From NCBI GenBank assembly GCA_905234465.1, contig CAJOHU010000009.1, positions 1-34,749 of the forward strand: a stretch of 34,749 bases of DNA, written 5' to 3'. This document shows, piece by piece, positions 9,327 to 18,268 of the stretch. The stretch is from an uncultured Alphaproteobacteria bacterium (GTDB lineage Bacteria > Pseudomonadota > Alphaproteobacteria > Rs-D84). The notes below the pieces were generated by a model that saw nothing but the letters and a program-made list of their open reading frames with translations, did not search any database and was not told the origin of the DNA. How positions within the stretch are numbered: position 1 is the first letter of the stretch; each line of letters opens with the position of its first letter. Both the position numbers and the translations under genes were made by a program.

Positions 9327-9369
9327 TTTACACGCCGTGTGTATCAATGAATACACCCCGGCGTGTAAA
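9327..9369. promoter_or_regulatory. 43-nt imperfect palindrome between divergent genes
   Basis: TTTACACGCCG-TGTGTAT-caatga-ATACACcc-CGGCGTGTAAA, upstream of a putative promoter for ppdK (TATAAT near 9398). Confidence 0.55.
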
Positions 9370-9502
9370 GTCTGTTTGTTGTGTTGTTATATCAATATAA
9401 TACCATAAAATAGCATTAAAAAAAAATAAAAAATTTTTTTGTTTGATTTTGTGATATTTTTCGTGAAAAATATGCGCGCAAAATAACAACAAAGGAGACA
9501 CC

Positions 9503-12160
9503 ATGAGTAATAAATGGGTATACACTTTCGGTGATGGTCATGCCGAAGGTCGTGCAGATATGCGAAACTTGCTTGGTGGCAAGGGTGCAAATTTGGCCGA
9601 AATGAATTTGGTTGGTTTGCCTGTGCCGGCGGGATTCACCGTCACAACCGAGGTTTGCACATATTACTATGAAAACAATCAAACATATCCGTCTGATTTA
9701 ATGGACCAAGTTCGTGCAGGTATAAACCACATTGAAAAAATTATGGGCAAGAAATTCGCCGATATGGAAAATCCTTTGTTGGTTTCCGTTCGTTCTGGGG
9801 CGCGTGTTTCAATGCCGGGTATGATGGATACTGTTTTGAACCTTGGGTTAAACGACGAAACGGTTAAGGCATTGGCAAAAATTTCTGGGAACGAACGATT
9901 CGCATACGATTCATATCGTCGTTTTATTATGATGTTTTCAGATGTCGTGTTGGGTGCAGATATTGACCTGTTTGAACATACACTGGAACGCATGAAAGAA
10001 GAAAAAGGATATAAGGTTGATACAGAACTGACCGCGGATGATTTGAAAAATTTGGTTGAACAATTCAAAGAAATCGGCGTGAAAATCGGTAAAGTCTTTC
10101 CGCAAGACCCTTGGGAACAGTTGAAATTAGGTATCGGCGCAGTTTTCGGTTCGTGGATGAGCAAGAAAGCCATCACATATCGCAAATTGAATAATATCCC
10201 GGGTGATTGGGGTACCGCAGTAAATGTCCAAGCAATGGTTTTCGGAAATTCGGGCGATGACAGTGCAACCGGTGTGTGTTTTTCACGCGACCCAGCAACC
10301 GGTGAAAACAAATATTATGGCGAATATTTGATTAATGCCCAAGGCGAAGATGTTGTCGCAGGTATTCGCACACCACAACCAATGAGCAAGGATGATTCCG
10401 GACGTGTATCTTTGGAAGAAGCCATGCCGAATGTTTATCGTGAACTGTGCGATGTGCGCGAAAAATTGGAAAAGCATTATAAAGATATGCAAGATATGGA
10501 ATTTACCATAGAACACGGAAAACTGTGGATGTTGCAATGTCGCAATGGGAAACGCACTGCGGCGGCGGCTGTTCGTATGGCGGTTGAAATGGTGAACGAA
10601 GGTCTGCTTACTAAACAAGAAGCAATTCTGCGTGTTGGTGCCGACCAATTAAATCACTTGTTGCATCCTATGTTAGACCCCAAGGCAGAAAAGAAAGTTA
10701 TTGCCACAGGCTTGCCGGCATCCCCGGGTGCGGCGGTGGGCATGGCGGTATTCTGTGCCGAAGATGCCGAAAAATGGGCATCCGAAGGCAAGAAAGTCAT
10801 GCTTATTCGCATTGAAACATCGCCCGAAGATATTGCGGGTATGAATGCCGCCCAAGGCGTTATTACGGCGCGTGGTGGTATGACATCGCACGCGGCGGTG
10901 GTTGCGCGTGGTATGGGTACACCGTGTGTATCTGGGTCCGCAGACATCAAGATTGATTATGAATCCAAGACAATGAAAACAACCGGTGGTGATGTCATTC
11001 ACGAAGGCGATTGGGTTTCTATTGATGGCGCCAAAGGTCAAATTATCGCAGGTGCGGTTCCAACTGTATCTGTGGAATTGACAGGTAATTTTGGAACATT
11101 AATGGAATGGGTTGATGAAATCAAAGATTTGACGGTCAAAGCAAACGCCGAAACACCAAAAGATGCGAAACAGGCGCGTGACTTTGGTGCCGAAGGTATC
11201 GGTTTGGCACGTACAGAACACATGTTCTTTGATCCGGCACGAATCCAAGATATGCGCGAAATGATTTTGGCAGAAGATGAAGCCGGTCGTCGTGCGGCAT
11301 TGGCGAAACTGTTGCCGTATCAACGCGCAGACTTTATAGAACTGTTCAAGATTATGGACGGTCTGCCGGTGACAATCCGTCTGATTGACCCGCCATTACA
11401 TGAATTCTTGCCGCATACCGATGCAGATATCGCAGAATTGGCGGCACATATCGGAAAACCGGTAGAATTCGTTAAGGCGCGTGCCGAAGCATTGCACGAA
11501 CAAAACCCGATGTTGGGTCATCGTGGTTGTCGTTTGGCGATTACATATCCAGAAATCTGTGAAATGCAGACTCGTGCAATACTATCTGCGGCATTGGAAT
11601 GTAAAAAGAACGGCATTTCTGTTCACCCAGAAATAGAAGTTCCGTTGGTCGGTTCCAAGAAAGAAGTTGATATCGTTAAATCTGTGATTGATGCAACGGC
11701 AAATTCGCTGTTTGCGGAAACAGGCGAAAGTATTGAATACACAGTTGGTTCAATGATTGAATTGCCGCGTGCGGCGGTTTTGGCAAACGAAATCGCAGAA
11801 AGTTGTGAATTCTTTGAATTTGGCACAAACGATTTGACCCAGACCACTTTGGGTATGTCACGGGATGATACCGGCAAGATTTTGGATGAATATCGTGCAC
11901 GCGGTATCTATGTCGCAGACCCATTCGCATCGGTTGACCAATTGGGTGTCGGTCTGTTGATAAAAGACGCGGTTGCCAAAGCACGCGCAACCAAAGGCGA
12001 TAAAATTCACCTTGGCGTTTGCGGTGAACACGGTGGTGACCCAGATTCCATTGAATTCTTCCATAAATGTGGATTTAATTCCGTTTCGTGCAGTCCATTC
12101 CGTGTGCCAATCGCACGGCTTGCGGCGGCCCAGGCGGCGGTTAAATTCCCGCGGAAATAA
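9503..12160 (+). CDS. ppdK: Pyruvate, phosphate dikinase
   Basis: Full-length 885 aa: N-terminal GGKGANLAEM nucleotide-binding motif, catalytic-His region GGMTSHAAVVARGMG, C-terminal PEP-binding region. Confidence 0.97.
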   Translation: MSNKWVYTFGDGHAEGRADMRNLLGGKGANLAEMNLVGLPVPAGFTVTTEVCTYYYENNQTYPSDLMDQVRAGINHIEKIMGKKFADMENPLLVSVRSGARVSMPGMMDTVLNLGLNDETVKALAKISGNERFAYDSYRRFIMMFSDVVLGADIDLFEHTLERMKEEKGYKVDTELTADDLKNLVEQFKEIGVKIGKVFPQDPWEQLKLGIGAVFGSWMSKKAITYRKLNNIPGDWGTAVNVQAMVFGNSGDDSATGVCFSRDPATGENKYYGEYLINAQGEDVVAGIRTPQPMSKDDSGRVSLEEAMPNVYRELCDVREKLEKHYKDMQDMEFTIEHGKLWMLQCRNGKRTAAAAVRMAVEMVNEGLLTKQEAILRVGADQLNHLLHPMLDPKAEKKVIATGLPASPGAAVGMAVFCAEDAEKWASEGKKVMLIRIETSPEDIAGMNAAQGVITARGGMTSHAAVVARGMGTPCVSGSADIKIDYESKTMKTTGGDVIHEGDWVSIDGAKGQIIAGAVPTVSVELTGNFGTLMEWVDEIKDLTVKANAETPKDAKQARDFGAEGIGLARTEHMFFDPARIQDMREMILAEDEAGRRAALAKLLPYQRADFIELFKIMDGLPVTIRLIDPPLHEFLPHTDADIAELAAHIGKPVEFVKARAEALHEQNPMLGHRGCRLAITYPEICEMQTRAILSAALECKKNGISVHPEIEVPLVGSKKEVDIVKSVIDATANSLFAETGESIEYTVGSMIELPRAAVLANEIAESCEFFEFGTNDLTQTTLGMSRDDTGKILDEYRARGIYVADPFASVDQLGVGLLIKDAVAKARATKGDKIHLGVCGEHGGDPDSIEFFHKCGFNSVSCSPFRVPIARLAAAQAAVKFPRK

Positions 12161-12161
12161 A

Positions 12162-12183
12162 AAATGCCCTTCGGGGCATTTTT
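12162..12183 (+). terminator. Rho-independent terminator of ppdK, TTCG tetraloop
   Basis: AAATGCCC-TTCG-GGGCATTTTT. Confidence 0.9.
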
Positions 12184-12193
12184 AGTGGTTAGT

Positions 12194-12219
12194 AAACGGT
12201 TGCCATCGCAACCGTTTTT
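12194..12219. terminator. Second, probably bidirectional terminator between convergent genes
   Basis: AAACGGTTGC-catc-GCAACCGTTTTT, preceded by TTAGTGGTTAGT. Confidence 0.75.
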
Positions 12220-12433
12220 AAATATTTTTCTGACATTTGAACATACAGAAACCACGATAAAGTAATCGCATAAAAATCTCTTCGGGGATGGGTAATTGTC
12301 CGCGTTCATATTTGCTTAATTCTTTCAGTGATATTTTAAATATTCTTGCGGCGTCGCGTCTTTTTATGTTTTGTTGTTGCCGCGCACGACGCAACATCGC
12401 GCCATAATATTTTGTATCAACCAATACAACCAT
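12218..12433 (-). CDS. Small XRE-like helix-turn-helix protein, 71 aa
   Basis: MVVLVDTKYYGAMLRRARQQQNIKRRDAARIFKISLKELSKYERGQLPIPEEIFMRLLYRGF; AAAAGGAGG Shine-Dalgarno 6 nt from the ATG. Confidence 0.75.
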   Translation of the reverse strand: MVVLVDTKYYGAMLRRARQQQNIKRRDAARIFKISLKELSKYERGQLPIPEEIFMRLLYRGFCMFKCQKNI

Positions 12434-12606
12434 TGTTTTCCTCCTTTTAATTAAAATACCGCCAATGACGAATTGACGGTTGGAGGCTAGAAAACTGCAG
12501 TATAAAACAGTATTGCTTATTCAATATATTCGCAACCCTCCAACCAAGTGGAGTTTTTTTATACTGGGGGTTTTCTAGACCCCGCATTGGGCGTCACCCA
12601 ATGCAC
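12434..12606 (-). ncRNA. Putative structured cis-regulatory leader RNA of the HTH gene
   Basis: Minus strand: 5' hairpin GCATTGGG/CCCAATGC (12584-12604); long stem CTAGAAAAC-CAGTATAAAA (12570-12578 plus 12557-12566) with TTTTATACTG-GTTTTCTAG (12498-12507 plus 12487-12495); GGTTGGAGG (12537-12545) complementary to CCTCCAACC (12478-12486); CCTCC also complementary to the SD GGAGG (12440-12444). Confidence 0.6.
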
Positions 12607-12611
12607 CTGGT

Positions 12612-12639
12612 ATTATATCAAAAAAACACCACTTTGCAA
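12612..12639 (-). promoter_or_regulatory. Sigma70-type promoter for the structured leader
   Basis: Minus strand TTGCAA - 16 nt - TATAAT; predicted start near 12605, just before the 5' hairpin. Confidence 0.7.
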
Positions 12640-12656
12640 ATAAAATTCCAGATACC

Positions 12657-12692
12657 ACCCACTAACCCCTAACCACTAACACTAACCACTAA
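12657..12692. repeat. (CCACTAA)-type short repeat array
   Basis: CACCCACTAACCCCTAACCACTAACACTAACCACTAA; same motif as at 1724-1747. Confidence 0.7.
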
Positions 12693-12697
12693 GTCCC

Positions 12698-12726
12698 TTT
12701 ACAGACCCGACTAAAAATGTTATAAT
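12698..12726 (+). promoter_or_regulatory. Sigma70-type promoter of the Cys-rich protein gene
   Basis: TTTACA - 17 nt - TATAAT, 87 nt upstream of the ATG at 12814. Confidence 0.7.
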
Positions 12727-12813
12727 ACAATAAACATGGGGTGCGGTTTGTGCGCGAATCCCCCCGAAATGTATTGGATTTCTGGGAAAATCCCGGGATA
12801 TAGGAGAGTATAA

Positions 12814-14883
12814 ATGAAAAAACGTTCTGTCGGAAATTTGTGTAAAAATGCACTTGGAACTGTTTTGTTATTGGTGGGGGCATTTTTCGTGTGTTCAACT
12901 TTGTTGTCTATGCGGGTCGTGTTTGCAGACCCGATTGGTCCGGTGTTTGGAAATGAAACGGGTGCGACGCAAAGTGCGGCGTCACCGCGTACATCTGGGC
13001 GAACAAATCCGCGTGGCGGGGCAACATCTGCACGGCCAACAACCGCGACATCTACATCTGGGGTGGCGAATGCATCGCGTGGGGTTGCAACCCGTAATGT
13101 TTCGGCAAGACAAACCAATCCGGCGCGTACAACAACCACACGTAATGTTGTTTCCCGCACAACAACAAATCGCGCGACAGCAAATCGTAATGTTCGGTCA
13201 CGTACCGCCACAACAACTGCGGCGCGCATATCGTTGGAAGGTGACCCAATCCGTGGTGCCAAAAATAAAAACAATTCTACATACTATACGTATCTGAATG
13301 GTAAATTGTATTCTGGAAATTATTCAAATATTATTGATTCAACAACCGGTTTAATTTCTGCGGATGCGTACAGCAACTGTTTGGAATCGTATTATACATG
13401 TATGGATGAAATTTGTACGGCACGTAATGCGGCGCAACGGCGCTGTGCATGCGCGGGTCGCGTCAAGGCGTTCGCAGAAGCCGAAGACAAATTGGAATCT
13501 GCAAACGAAGAATTGATTAAGGTTTCAGGTGAATTGGCATTGTTGATTGCAAACAAAGGAAAAGAAGTCAGTTCTGCATTCAGCCTTACAGACGCAGAAA
13601 AAGTTATGAATTGTGCATCTTGGCGTGAAGCAAGCCGTAATAAAACCGCAACAGAAGAACAATTTGGAACATGGTGTGAAGATCATGGTATATATGACAG
13701 TAATTCGTGCGGTATAAACGAGGCACCAAGTTATTGCAGCAACGAAAGTGTTTATGGGTTTAATGTTGAGAATTTAGACGGTGCAGGTTCTGATATATTG
13801 GCGTCTTTGGCACAATGGGCGGATAATGTTAAGGGGAACGTTGATACAATATTGACCAACAAAGATGACAATGTGTTCGCCGCGATTTCTACACTTACCG
13901 GCGTAATCAACGGTATCACCGGTTCAACGGCATCTTTGTATGAAACAGAAACGGTTGATACATTGGCGGAAACATGGGGTTATGATTTGTTCCGTTATGC
14001 GCATAACAATGTTTGTGCACGGGTCTTAGATTCTTGCTTTAACGGCATATACGAAGCATGCGGTACACCGCCGTCTGATGGGCGTTGTGCGAACGGTGCG
14101 ACATCATCTTGCCCATTTAATTATAACAGCAAGGTTGAAATAGAATCGAATGGCAATATTAAATTGAACGAACGTGGTTCTGGTACCGCAACCGCGAACG
14201 CGTCGGCGTCATGCTTTGGGTACACATCTTCGTCGGGTGACCCGTATTCATCTTTGCGCGGACCGGTTGCGGATGCGCGTCGTTCTGTGATGCAGAAATA
14301 CTTATTGGACGCGAATGCAGATTGCGACCTGTATGGTGAACAGTTAAAGACAACGGCACAAAAGATTTCTTATCAAAAGGTTGCCGCACAACAGGCATTA
14401 CAGCAGAAGCGTTTGGAATTCTATAATGAAGAACAGGAAAGTGTATTATCTGCTGCGATTGCCGCAGGTACGAACTTTAGTGAATGCGTCAGTGAATTGT
14501 ATGATTGCTATGAAACCCAAGATTCTGCACACGAAGACTGGTCTACATCGCGCATAAAAACATATTGCGCACAAATTGCTAATGCCCCGCATTGCTATCA
14601 AGACATGATTTGCAATCCATCAGCGGCGCAGTTCAAAGCGATTATTGATGTCGCAGACAGCACGTCTTGCACATGGCACCCAAGTGATTACAAACAAAAC
14701 ACTTGTCGTAATGTTGTGACATTGAACGAAATTCTGAATCGGGCAAGTGACAACCCAAGCACCCCCGGTGTCGGAGTTTTAAAGAATGGCAATTCTGCGG
14801 CGTTCCGTGAACAATGCCTGCGTGATGCGTTGGGATGCGGTACGGATGGAACCAGTGGTTGTATCCGTTCTTGGACGAAATAA
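12814..14883 (+). CDS. Large secreted Cys-rich protein with R/T/S-rich disordered N-terminus
   Basis: N-terminal hydrophobic signal ending MRVVFADP; TRNV-rich linker; motif CLESYYTCMDEICTARNAAQRRCACAGRVKAFAEAE shared with the 32028-34634 protein. Confidence 0.8.
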   Translation: MKKRSVGNLCKNALGTVLLLVGAFFVCSTLLSMRVVFADPIGPVFGNETGATQSAASPRTSGRTNPRGGATSARPTTATSTSGVANASRGVATRNVSARQTNPARTTTTRNVVSRTTTNRATANRNVRSRTATTTAARISLEGDPIRGAKNKNNSTYYTYLNGKLYSGNYSNIIDSTTGLISADAYSNCLESYYTCMDEICTARNAAQRRCACAGRVKAFAEAEDKLESANEELIKVSGELALLIANKGKEVSSAFSLTDAEKVMNCASWREASRNKTATEEQFGTWCEDHGIYDSNSCGINEAPSYCSNESVYGFNVENLDGAGSDILASLAQWADNVKGNVDTILTNKDDNVFAAISTLTGVINGITGSTASLYETETVDTLAETWGYDLFRYAHNNVCARVLDSCFNGIYEACGTPPSDGRCANGATSSCPFNYNSKVEIESNGNIKLNERGSGTATANASASCFGYTSSSGDPYSSLRGPVADARRSVMQKYLLDANADCDLYGEQLKTTAQKISYQKVAAQQALQQKRLEFYNEEQESVLSAAIAAGTNFSECVSELYDCYETQDSAHEDWSTSRIKTYCAQIANAPHCYQDMICNPSAAQFKAIIDVADSTSCTWHPSDYKQNTCRNVVTLNEILNRASDNPSTPGVGVLKNGNSAAFREQCLRDALGCGTDGTSGCIRSWTK

Positions 14884-14902
14884 TCAGTAATACAGAAAAA
14901 TA

Positions 14903-14930
14903 AAAATCGGGGAATTGCCCCGATTTTTTT
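14903..14930 (+). terminator. Rho-independent terminator
   Basis: AAAATCGGGG-aattg-CCCCGATTTTTTT. Confidence 0.9.
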
Positions 14931-14974
14931 GTGTTGTGCGAAACACTCTTTGCATAAAATTTTATACAAAATCC

Positions 14975-15002
14975 TTGACTTTTAATAAAAAAAGCATACA
15001 AT
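14975..15002 (+). promoter_or_regulatory. Promoter of rplU-rpmA
   Basis: TTGACT - 16 nt - TACAAT. Confidence 0.65.
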
Positions 15003-15054
15003 TTGCATAAACTTTTGAACAAAAGTTAAAAAACAACCATAAAAGGATTTGAAT

Positions 15055-15354
15055 ATGAGTGACTTTGCAATCTTTCAAACCGGTGGCAAACAGTATCGTG
15101 TTAAAACCGGTGATGTTATCAAGGTTGAAAAATTGGACGCGGATGGCGATGTCACATTTGACCATGTATTAATGATTGGTGACCGTGTTGGTACACCGAC
15201 CATTGACGGTGCAAGTGTTGTCGCAACTGTCGTTGAACAAAAACGTGCGGACAAGGTTTTGGTGTTCAAGAAAAAACGCCGTCAGAATTATCGTCGCACA
15301 CGTGGTCATCGTCAGTTTATTACTGTGTTGAAAATCAAAGAAATCAAGGGTTAA
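15055..15354 (+). CDS. rplU: 50S ribosomal protein L21
   Basis: [27 protein letters not shown]...[18 protein letters not shown] at 15055 preferred over the ORF-track TTG at 15049. Confidence 0.96.
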   Translation: MSDFAIFQTGGKQYRVKTGDVIKVEKLDADGDVTFDHVLMIGDRVGTPTIDGASVVATVVEQKRADKVLVFKKKRRQNYRRTRGHRQFITVLKIKEIKG

Positions 15355-15379
15355 TCCCCGGAATTAAAGGAGTTTAATT

Positions 15380-15646
15380 ATGGCACATAAGAAAGGTGGT
15401 GCGAGTACATCCAATGGACGCGATTCTGCGGGACGCAGACTTGGCGTTAAAAAATCTGGTGGCGCACGCGTTATTCCGGGTAATATCATTATTCGTCAGC
15501 GCGGAACCGCTGTTCACCCGGGTGAAAATGTAGGTATGGGCAAAGACCATACTATATTTGCGAAAATCGCCGGAGTGGTGAAATTCAAACGCGGATTCCG
15601 TGACCGGAAAACGGTATCGGTTATCCCCGAAGAAACCACAAAATAA
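15380..15646 (+). CDS. rpmA: 50S ribosomal protein L27
   Basis: [28 protein letters not shown]...[23 protein letters not shown]. Confidence 0.97.
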   Translation: MAHKKGGASTSNGRDSAGRRLGVKKSGGARVIPGNIIIRQRGTAVHPGENVGMGKDHTIFAKIAGVVKFKRGFRDRKTVSVIPEETTK

Positions 15647-15649
15647 TAA

Positions 15650-15674
15650 AAAACGCCCGTTTGGGCGTTTTTTA
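15650..15674. terminator. Bidirectional terminator between rpmA and the antiporter gene
   Basis: AAAACGCCC-gttt-GGGCGTTTTTT. Confidence 0.85.
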
Positions 15675-15679
15675 TTGAA

Positions 15680-17389
15680 TTAATTATTTTGATCTGTAAT
15701 GGCGTTATCTAATTCTGCATAATTCTCACTGCGCATTTCATCTAACATATTTGATACAGTGCTGTCTGGAATTCCAAGTTGTCCCAACACACCACGCGCC
15801 AACATTAACGAAGATTCTACGGTTTCTGGCCACGCTTCTTTAACGCCTTCTTTTAACAGTGCGCGTGTTTCAACCAGATTGCGTGCGCGTGCAAATATTT
15901 TTACACGTGGGGCAACACTGCGGATACTTAAAACCGCATTGCGTGCTGTATTTGTATTATCCAACGCAACAACAACTGCGCGAACACGGCGTCCACCCAA
16001 ACCAAAATCGCGTAACACTGTTGGATTTGTACTGTCGCCATAAAACACATTGTATCCTTTTTCGCGCCCCAGCATAATGGAATTCACACTAAGGTCAATC
16101 GCCACATACGGTATTTTGCGCGCACCCAGAACATAGGCAATAATTTGACCTACACGACCGAATCCACAGATTATAACTTCGGGTTGAATATCTTTGCTGC
16201 CCGCATTTAATTGACGTGTACGCGAACGCGCAAACCATTTTGTTGAACGCATTATTCTGTCATGTATCGCCAGCAAGAATGGTGTTGACACCATAGATAA
16301 AATAATTATCGCTGTCAAAATTTCTTGATGTGCCGGCGGCACCGCAGATATACCACTGGACTTCATTGTTTGGAACATCAGCAATGCGAATTCTCCGCCC
16401 TGGCTTAACACCAGTGCAATCAATCGTGCATCATTAAGCGATATATGACGTACACGTGCCACCATAAATAACGCCAAGAATTTGATAATCACCAACCCAA
16501 CCATACCCAACACAACGATGTACCAATTTGTGTATAATATTTCCAGATTCAGTCCCATTCCCAATGCCACAAAAAACAAGGACAAGAATAATAACGCATA
16601 TGGTCCAATTTCTGCGCGAACTTCATGACTGTATATTGTTTCAGACATCAACATACCCGCCAAGAAAGCCCCCAATCCAACCGGCAACCCCATTAAATCC
16701 AACACAACCGCCCAAAGTGCGATATTCAACATGACAACCAATAAAAACGCTTCTTTAGATTTTAATCGCGCAACACGCCGCATCAAAGGATTCAATATAA
16801 AACGTCCAACAATAACAACGCCCAATATCAATGTCACAGATGTCACCGCAACATCAACAAGTGTCGCACCAAAGTTAAACGAACGCCCCGCGAACACCGG
16901 CAACATCGCCAACAACGGAATAGACAATAAATCTTGGAATAATAATATTGAAAATGTTTGATGCCCCATTGTGGTGTTTAATTGATTTCTGTCTGTTAAC
17001 AACTGCATGTCTTCAGATGTACTGGACATAGCCAACAGCAACGATACAGTTATCGCCCCCAATATTGACCACGTTGTTATTCCAACCAAAACAGGAAACA
17101 ACATCACCGCAACCATTAAAACCTGGGCGGCACCAAACCCAAAAATTGTTCTGCGCATTTGCCACAGGCGCTTCATATTTATTTCCAGCCCAATTGTGAA
17201 CCACAAAAACAGGATTCCTAAATCACCAAGGAAAGTTAGTGTAGAATCTACCTGGAACAAATCTAATACAAAAGGTCCTGCGATTATGCCGGCAACCAAA
17301 AACGCCACAACCGCACCGATTTTCATAGTACGCAGCAAGAATACCAATACAAAAACGATTGTAAAAAATATTAAAACAGATAAAGACAT
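15680..17389 (-). CDS. CPA2-family monovalent cation:proton antiporter (KefB/RosB-like) with C-terminal RCK/TrkA-N domain
   Basis: Multi-TM Na/H-exchanger-like N-terminus; 'EVIICGFGRVGQIIAYVLGARKIPYVAIDL...' Rossmann RCK_N domain. Confidence 0.9.
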   Translation of the reverse strand: MSLSVLIFFTIVFVLVFLLRTMKIGAVVAFLVAGIIAGPFVLDLFQVDSTLTFLGDLGILFLWFTIGLEINMKRLWQMRRTIFGFGAAQVLMVAVMLFPVLVGITTWSILGAITVSLLLAMSSTSEDMQLLTDRNQLNTTMGHQTFSILLFQDLLSIPLLAMLPVFAGRSFNFGATLVDVAVTSVTLILGVVIVGRFILNPLMRRVARLKSKEAFLLVVMLNIALWAVVLDLMGLPVGLGAFLAGMLMSETIYSHEVRAEIGPYALLFLSLFFVALGMGLNLEILYTNWYIVVLGMVGLVIIKFLALFMVARVRHISLNDARLIALVLSQGGEFALLMFQTMKSSGISAVPPAHQEILTAIIILSMVSTPFLLAIHDRIMRSTKWFARSRTRQLNAGSKDIQPEVIICGFGRVGQIIAYVLGARKIPYVAIDLSVNSIMLGREKGYNVFYGDSTNPTVLRDFGLGGRRVRAVVVALDNTNTARNAVLSIRSVAPRVKIFARARNLVETRALLKEGVKEAWPETVESSLMLARGVLGQLGIPDSTVSNMLDEMRSENYAELDNAITDQNN

Positions 17390-17440
17390 CTCTCTCCCCT
17401 AAAATAACCCCGATTTGATTATAGCAAAAAAGCGTGTCAC

Positions 17441-18268
17441 CTATGCAACCAATTTTTTAGAAATTTCTAAAAATTTTTCGGGTGATAAATCTTCGGCGCG
17501 TTCCGTACCATTCAACCCAAATTCAGACCAATCAACATCACGAATTATTCCGCGTATCATTTTTCGCCGCATTCCGAACAATCGCGCCGTTAAATTTTCA
17601 AGTGCAGATATATCACCAACATTTTTTATTTTTTCTGCGTTTGGAATAATTTGAACAACTGCGCTTTCAACACGCGGACGCGGAACAAACGCGGTGGATG
17701 GTACCCCAAACAAAATTTGTGCGTCCGCAACCAGTGATGTCAAAACCGCTAATCTCCCATACTGCGTGTCCCCGGTGTGTGCAACAATTCTTGATGCAAC
17801 TTCACGTTGAAACATCAATGTTAATGATGAAATTTGTACCCCACGCGCAATATCATGCAACCAATTAATCAATAATTCTGTGCCGATATTATATGGCAAA
17901 TTTGCACATATTGAAAATTTTTCGCCGGCAATTTTTTCAATATCAACCCGCAGCGCATCATCATAAATCACCTTAAATCGTCCACCTGATGCTGCGACAA
18001 TTTGCGACAAAATAGGTTCGGTTGTTTTGTCTTTTTCTATGGCGATTACGCTGCGTGCACCCGCCATTAACAGTGCGCGTGATAAACCGCCCGGACCGGG
18101 TCCAACCTCTATCACCAAAGATTTTTCTATATTCGGCACACTGCGTGCGATACGACCCGTCAAATTCAAATCAAATAAAAAATTTTGACCGAATTGCTTC
18201 TTGGGTTCCAATCCAGATTCGCGCATCATCTGGGATACTGGTGGCAAAGAATTAATCATATCGTTCAT
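17441..18268 (-). CDS. rsmA: 16S rRNA dimethyladenosine transferase
   Basis: KKQFGQNFLFD, VIEVGPGPGGLSRALL, ICANLPYNIGTELLI, FVPRPRVESAVV. Confidence 0.96.
   Translation of the reverse strand: MNDMINSLPPVSQMMRESGLEPKKQFGQNFLFDLNLTGRIARSVPNIEKSLVIEVGPGPGGLSRALLMAGARSVIAIEKDKTTEPILSQIVAASGGRFKVIYDDALRVDIEKIAGEKFSICANLPYNIGTELLINWLHDIARGVQISSLTLMFQREVASRIVAHTGDTQYGRLAVLTSLVADAQILFGVPSTAFVPRPRVESAVVQIIPNAEKIKNVGDISALENLTARLFGMRRKMIRGIIRDVDWSEFGLNGTERAEDLSPEKFLEISKKLVA

Noticed and set aside
9679-10648. Minus-strand ORFs inside ppdK (210 aa and 121 aa)
   Set aside because: Complete overlap with an unambiguous, conserved ppdK; no independent RBS or homology signal.
12478-12566. Plus-strand attenuator reading (CTCCA-accaag-TGGAG-TTTTTTT with GGTTGGAGG antiterminator)
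   Set aside because: Geometrically possible, but no + strand promoter was found just upstream and the + gene at 12814 has its own promoter downstream; the minus-strand leader model fits the promoter and SD better. Not fully excluded.
12434-12606. Identification of the structured leader as 6S RNA, SRP RNA or RNase P RNA
   Set aside because: Size and secondary structure do not match: no 6S-like single long hairpin with central bubble, no SRP GGAAGNAGC loop signature, too short for RNase P.
12720-13274. 184-aa minus-strand ORF overlapping the start of the Cys-rich gene
   Set aside because: V/R/A-rich antisense shadow of the R/T-rich linker; it also crosses the + strand promoter.
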